From: an uncultured Hungatella sp.
GTDB taxonomy: Bacteria; Bacillota; Clostridia; Lachnospirales; Lachnospiraceae
Assembly (NCBI GenBank): GCA_910588505.1
Contig: CAJUPQ010000002.1
Location: 1 to 64,000, forward strand
DNA: 64,000 nt
Reading direction: 5' to 3'
This document shows positions 61,230 through 64,000 of the stretch, piece after piece. Both the position numbers and the translations under genes were made by a program. Position 1 is the stretch's first letter. Each line of letters opens with the position of its first letter. Under the pieces are notes generated by a model. It searched no databases. It saw only the letters and a program-made list of their open reading frames with translations, and was not told where the DNA came from.

Positions 61230-62729
61230 ATGGGCGCTAGCAGCTTTAATGAAATGGAACTGGACGCCATAGGCGAAATAATGAACATCAGTCTCGGCGC
61301 CTCAGCGACAGCGGTTTCCACTATGCTTGGCACCTTGGTGAATATTACCACGCCGGTGGTGTCCGTCCTGACGAGAGACGAGTTTGAGTTCAGGCGCATG
61401 GAACCGGCTATTGGTGTTGAGATCGCTTATGTAGAGGGCCTGGATGGCAAGAATATCATGATGTTCCGCCGCGAGGACGTGGGGGTCATTGTGGGAACTC
61501 TGCTTGGCGAAGACCCAATGAACACGGATTTTGAGATGGATGAGATCCACATCAGCGCCATCTGTGAAGTTATGAATCAGATGATGGGGTCTTCTGCTAC
61601 GGCCTTATCCGAATTTTTAGGTACGATTGTTAATATCTCCACCCCCAAGTCTTTTGACATCGGGGATCCGGAAGAATTTAAAGAAAAATATTTCCCTGAA
61701 AAGGATGGCATGGTGGTTGTTCGTTTCCGTCTGGAGATCGCGGATAAGATGAACAGCGAGTTTATGAACATCATGTCTATTGCCCTGGCTAAGCGGCTTT
61801 TGGAGCCCTTTGAGGAGAGTTTCGCGGCTGCGGGCGCAAGTTCCGCCCCAGCGCCTGAACCGGCTCCGGCAGCAGATAACAGTACCATATCTCAGGATGA
61901 GATCAATGCCATGCTGGCGGGGCTTCCGGGCATTCCTCCCACAGAGGCAGCGCCGGCGCCAGCGGCATCCGGCGGCACCATGTCTCAGGATGAGATCAAC
62001 GCTATGCTGGCAGGAACATCCGCGCCGGCCCCAGCTCCGGCATCGTCCAGCGGATCGATGTCCCAGGACGAGATCAACGCCATGCTGGCAGGGACATCGG
62101 CCCCAGCTCCGGCACCGTCCGGCGGGTCTATGTCTCAGGACGAGAACAACGCCATGCTCGGGGGGACACCGGCTCCGGCTCCAGTGCCCCAGCCCATGGT
62201 TCAGCCACAGTCTATGGCCCAGCCGCAGATGGCCCAGGGACAGCAGCCTTACTACGCGCCGTACCCATCTATGGGAATGGATCCTATGGTGATGCAGCTG
62301 TTTACTCAGATGCAGCAGACTCAGCTTCAGATGATGGAGATGATGAAGTCGGTTTCTGCCAAGTCCGCGGAGCCAGCGCCTTCTCAAAGTCAGCCGTCGG
62401 GAAGCGGTTCTATCATAAAGCCATTGACATCAGCGCCTGTGAAAGATGAGGCCGGGGCCGGTGAGGAAGACAAGACGAATCAGGAGATGCTGATGAAAGT
62501 ACCTCTTGAGATCTCCGTGGAGATCGGAAGGACCAAGAGGCTGGTGCGGGATATTCTGGAATTTACCCAGGGTACCCTGGTAGTCCTTGACAAGATGGCC
62601 GGCGAGCAGGTGGATCTGTTTGTCAACGGTCAGTGTATCGCAAAAGGCGATATCGTTGTTGTGGAGGATAACTTCGGCATTCGTATTACAGAGATCGTTT
62701 CAAGGGAAATAAACCCGGAAAGCCTGTAA
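61230..62729 (+). CDS. fliY: Flagellar motor switch protein FliY with array of CheY-binding-like motifs
   Basis: The 499-residue protein has two CheC-type phosphatase half-sites (ELDAIGEIMNISLGASATA at about 8-26, HISAICEVMNQMMGSSATA at about 106-124), each with the Glu-x-x-Asn pair that removes phosphate from CheY-P. It continues with a long Pro/Ala linker holding four copies of SQDEINAMLAG-like motifs (Ser at residues 221, 252, 278, 302; the fourth is degenerate), a Gln/Met-rich stretch and the C-terminal FliN/SpoA domain (about 425-499, LEISVEIGRTKRLVRDIL). Bacillus FliY is about 380 residues; the extra length is the linker. Confidence 0.94.
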   Translation: MGASSFNEMELDAIGEIMNISLGASATAVSTMLGTLVNITTPVVSVLTRDEFEFRRMEPAIGVEIAYVEGLDGKNIMMFRREDVGVIVGTLLGEDPMNTDFEMDEIHISAICEVMNQMMGSSATALSEFLGTIVNISTPKSFDIGDPEEFKEKYFPEKDGMVVVRFRLEIADKMNSEFMNIMSIALAKRLLEPFEESFAAAGASSAPAPEPAPAADNSTISQDEINAMLAGLPGIPPTEAAPAPAASGGTMSQDEINAMLAGTSAPAPAPASSSGSMSQDEINAMLAGTSAPAPAPSGGSMSQDENNAMLGGTPAPAPVPQPMVQPQSMAQPQMAQGQQPYYAPYPSMGMDPMVMQLFTQMQQTQLQMMEMMKSVSAKSAEPAPSQSQPSGSGSIIKPLTSAPVKDEAGAGEEDKTNQEMLMKVPLEISVEIGRTKRLVRDILEFTQGTLVVLDKMAGEQVDLFVNGQCIAKGDIVVVEDNFGIRITEIVSREINPESL

Positions 62730-62730
62730 T

Positions 62731-63087
62731 ATGGGAGATTTAACATTGTTCCGCGCAGTATTGACCGTAGCGGTTGTACTGTTGCTTGCGTATTGGTGCA
62801 GCCGCCTTCTGGCAAAACAGTGGGTGAGAGGGAACGGAGGCGCCAATCTTCAGGTCATTGAACAGATCCAGATTGGTCAAAACCAGAGGATTCTTCTCTT
62901 GAAGGCGGGCAAGACCAATTATCTGATAGGAGTCAGTCAGTCCAGCGTGCAGATGCTGGCGGAAGTGGAAGGTGAGTTTCAGGCGGCAGAACCATCAAAG
63001 CCGGAGCCTTTGACCCAGCTTCCTTTCCGTGATGTTCTGGACAAATATCTGGCGTCCCGTCAGAACAAGAAGGAGGAAGACAAATGA
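62731..63087 (+). CDS. fliO: Flagellar export membrane protein FliO
   Basis: The 118-residue protein has one N-terminal span (LFRAVLTVAVVLLLAYWCSRLL) followed by NLQVIEQIQIGQNQRILLLKAGKTNYLIGVS, the FliO core, and a charged tail. It helps FliP assembly into the export gate. It starts one base after the fliY stop and overlaps fliP by four bases. Confidence 0.9.
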   Translation: MGDLTLFRAVLTVAVVLLLAYWCSRLLAKQWVRGNGGANLQVIEQIQIGQNQRILLLKAGKTNYLIGVSQSSVQMLAEVEGEFQAAEPSKPEPLTQLPFRDVLDKYLASRQNKKEEDK

Positions 63088-63740
63088 GCGACCTTCTGAC
63101 GCAGCTAAATGGTGGAAGCGTTCCGACCCTTGATATCTTGATGCTGACTACCTTTGCGGCGCTGATCCCTTCCATTGTGGTGATGATGACCTCATTTACC
63201 AGGACCATCATCATCCTCTCGTTCACCAGGAACGCCATGGGAGTCCAGCAGGCTCCGCCCAACATGGTGATCGTGGGGATCACATTATTTCTCACCCTTT
63301 ATATCATGAATCCCGTGATACAGAGGATCAACGAGGAAGCTTATCAGCCCTACCGCAATGAGGAGATCACCCAGGAGGAGGCTGTGGAGCGGGCTATGGA
63401 GCCGTTGAAGGAGTTTATGGTGCGAAACACGTACAAAAGCACTCTGGATAATTTTGTGAGGATGTCCAACACGCCTGAACAGGAGCAGGCCATTGACTAT
63501 CCCCTGACAGTGATCGTGCCTTCTTTTATGACCAGCGAGTTAAAGCGGGGGTTTACGGCAGGATTTCTGATCTACCTTCCATTCCTTTTAGTGGATGTCA
63601 TCGTGTCCACGACGCTGATGTCCATGGGTATGGTTATGCTTCCTCCGGCTATGATTTCCATGCCGTTTAAGCTTCTTTTATTTGTGACTGTTGACGGGTG
63701 GGAGCTGTTGTTTTCCAGTATTGTGCAGAGTTTTCATTAG
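63084..63740 (+). CDS. fliP: Flagellar export gate protein FliP
   Basis: The 218-residue protein with four spans forms the core of the type III export gate. It shows ILMLTTFAALIPSIVVMMTSFTR, QQAPPNMVIVGITLFLT, and IPSFMTSELKRGFTAGFLIYLPFLLVD-type sequence (VIVPSFMTSELKR) and SMGMVMLPPAMISMPFKLLLF. It is shorter at the N-terminus than E. coli FliP, lacking the cleaved signal, as in many Firmicutes. Confidence 0.95.
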   Translation: MSDLLTQLNGGSVPTLDILMLTTFAALIPSIVVMMTSFTRTIIILSFTRNAMGVQQAPPNMVIVGITLFLTLYIMNPVIQRINEEAYQPYRNEEITQEEAVERAMEPLKEFMVRNTYKSTLDNFVRMSNTPEQEQAIDYPLTVIVPSFMTSELKRGFTAGFLIYLPFLLVDVIVSTTLMSMGMVMLPPAMISMPFKLLLFVTVDGWELLFSSIVQSFH

Positions 63741-63761
63741 GGCGGGGAAGGAGGATGACCG

Positions 63762-64000
63762 GTGACAGAGCTGCAGATCCTTGATATCATGTATCAGACC
63801 TTTCAGACGGCGGTAAAGCTGACTATGCCATTTTTACTGATCAGTATGATCGTGGGCGTAGTGATCGCTATTTTTCAGGCAGCTACCCAGATCAATGAGC
63901 AGACCCTGACATTTGTGCCGAAATTCCTGGCGATCCTGGTGGTCATGGGACTCCTTGGAAGCACGCTCCTTGGCACGCTGCAGGATTTTTTCCGACAGAT
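63762..64000 (+). CDS. fliQ: Flagellar export gate protein FliQ (partial, cut by window end)
   Basis: This frame starts at GTG 63762 with AAGGAGG seven bases ahead and stays open to the window end (79 codons). The product begins TELQILDIMYQTFQTAVKL and shows MIVGVVIAIFQAATQINEQTL, the FliQ signature with two spans. FliQ is normally about 89 residues, so only the last few are missing. Confidence 0.92.
   Translation, partial: MTELQILDIMYQTFQTAVKLTMPFLLISMIVGVVIAIFQAATQINEQTLTFVPKFLAILVVMGLLGSTLLGTLQDFFRQ

Noticed and set aside
61617..62387. 256-codon minus-strand ORF opposite fliY
   Set aside because: His/Arg/Leu-rich shadow of the Pro/Ala linker with no plausible start context.

Overview
The window looks like a chromosomal segment of a motile, probably spore-forming Firmicute of the Lachnospiraceae type (Enterocloster/Lachnoclostridium-like; inferred from gene content, not from a marker gene). 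The signs are AGGAGG-type ribosome binding sites, sigma-A promoters, a FliY-type flagellar switch protein, a LysM-GH18 spore-cortex-type hydrolase and a LicT/BglG-controlled PTS operon.

Layout. (1) 1-3.4 kb: end of a zinc alcohol dehydrogenase gene, a Uma2-family nuclease and a membrane-anchored L,D-transpeptidase. (2) 3.77-18.76 kb: a 14,973-bp integrated element bounded by a 15-bp direct repeat. It interrupts, exactly in frame, a LysM-GH18 gene whose C-terminal part lies at 3376-3786 and N-terminal part at 18745-19491. A large serine recombinase sits beside the right junction. The cargo is an inovirus (filamentous ssDNA phage)-like minus-strand operon: replication-type protein, ssDNA-binding-like protein, small single-span membrane proteins, a signal-peptide-bearing major coat candidate followed by a terminator, a pIII-like adsorption protein, a pVI-like protein, a Zot/pI ATPase and a second surface protein with MucBP-like repeats. 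It also carries a YafQ-type toxin-antitoxin pair, an internally deleted cytosine methylase, an XRE regulator and structured GC-rich intergenic regions. (3) 19.7-22.7 kb: HD-domain protein, aspartokinase, a phosphoribosyltransferase. (4) 22.8-26.3 kb: aroF-tyrA-aroA operon. (5) 26.4-40.7 kb: an unrecognised operon of two giant soluble proteins (3428 and 1081 aa) and a small duplicated beta-domain protein with an apparent frameshift, under its own promoter. (6) 40.8-45.3 kb: LicT-type antiterminator with RAT leader, PTS IIA, HPr, PTS IIBC, then galE. (7) 45.5-64 kb: flagellar operon flgB-fliE-fliF-fliG-fliH-fliI-fliJ-fliK-flgD-(flagellar operon protein)-flgE-flgE2-flbD-motA-motB-fliM-cheY-flgC-fliY-fliO-fliP-fliQ, running off the window.

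Most notable: reversible excision of the inovirus-like element would rebuild a complete LysM-GH18 frame of about 380 codons, as with skin/SPbeta-type interventions in sporulation genes. The predicted attP is a 54-bp imperfect palindrome centred on GT. The giant-protein operon is the second candidate for an undescribed system. Function statements are family-based readings of the sequence; no searches could be run.
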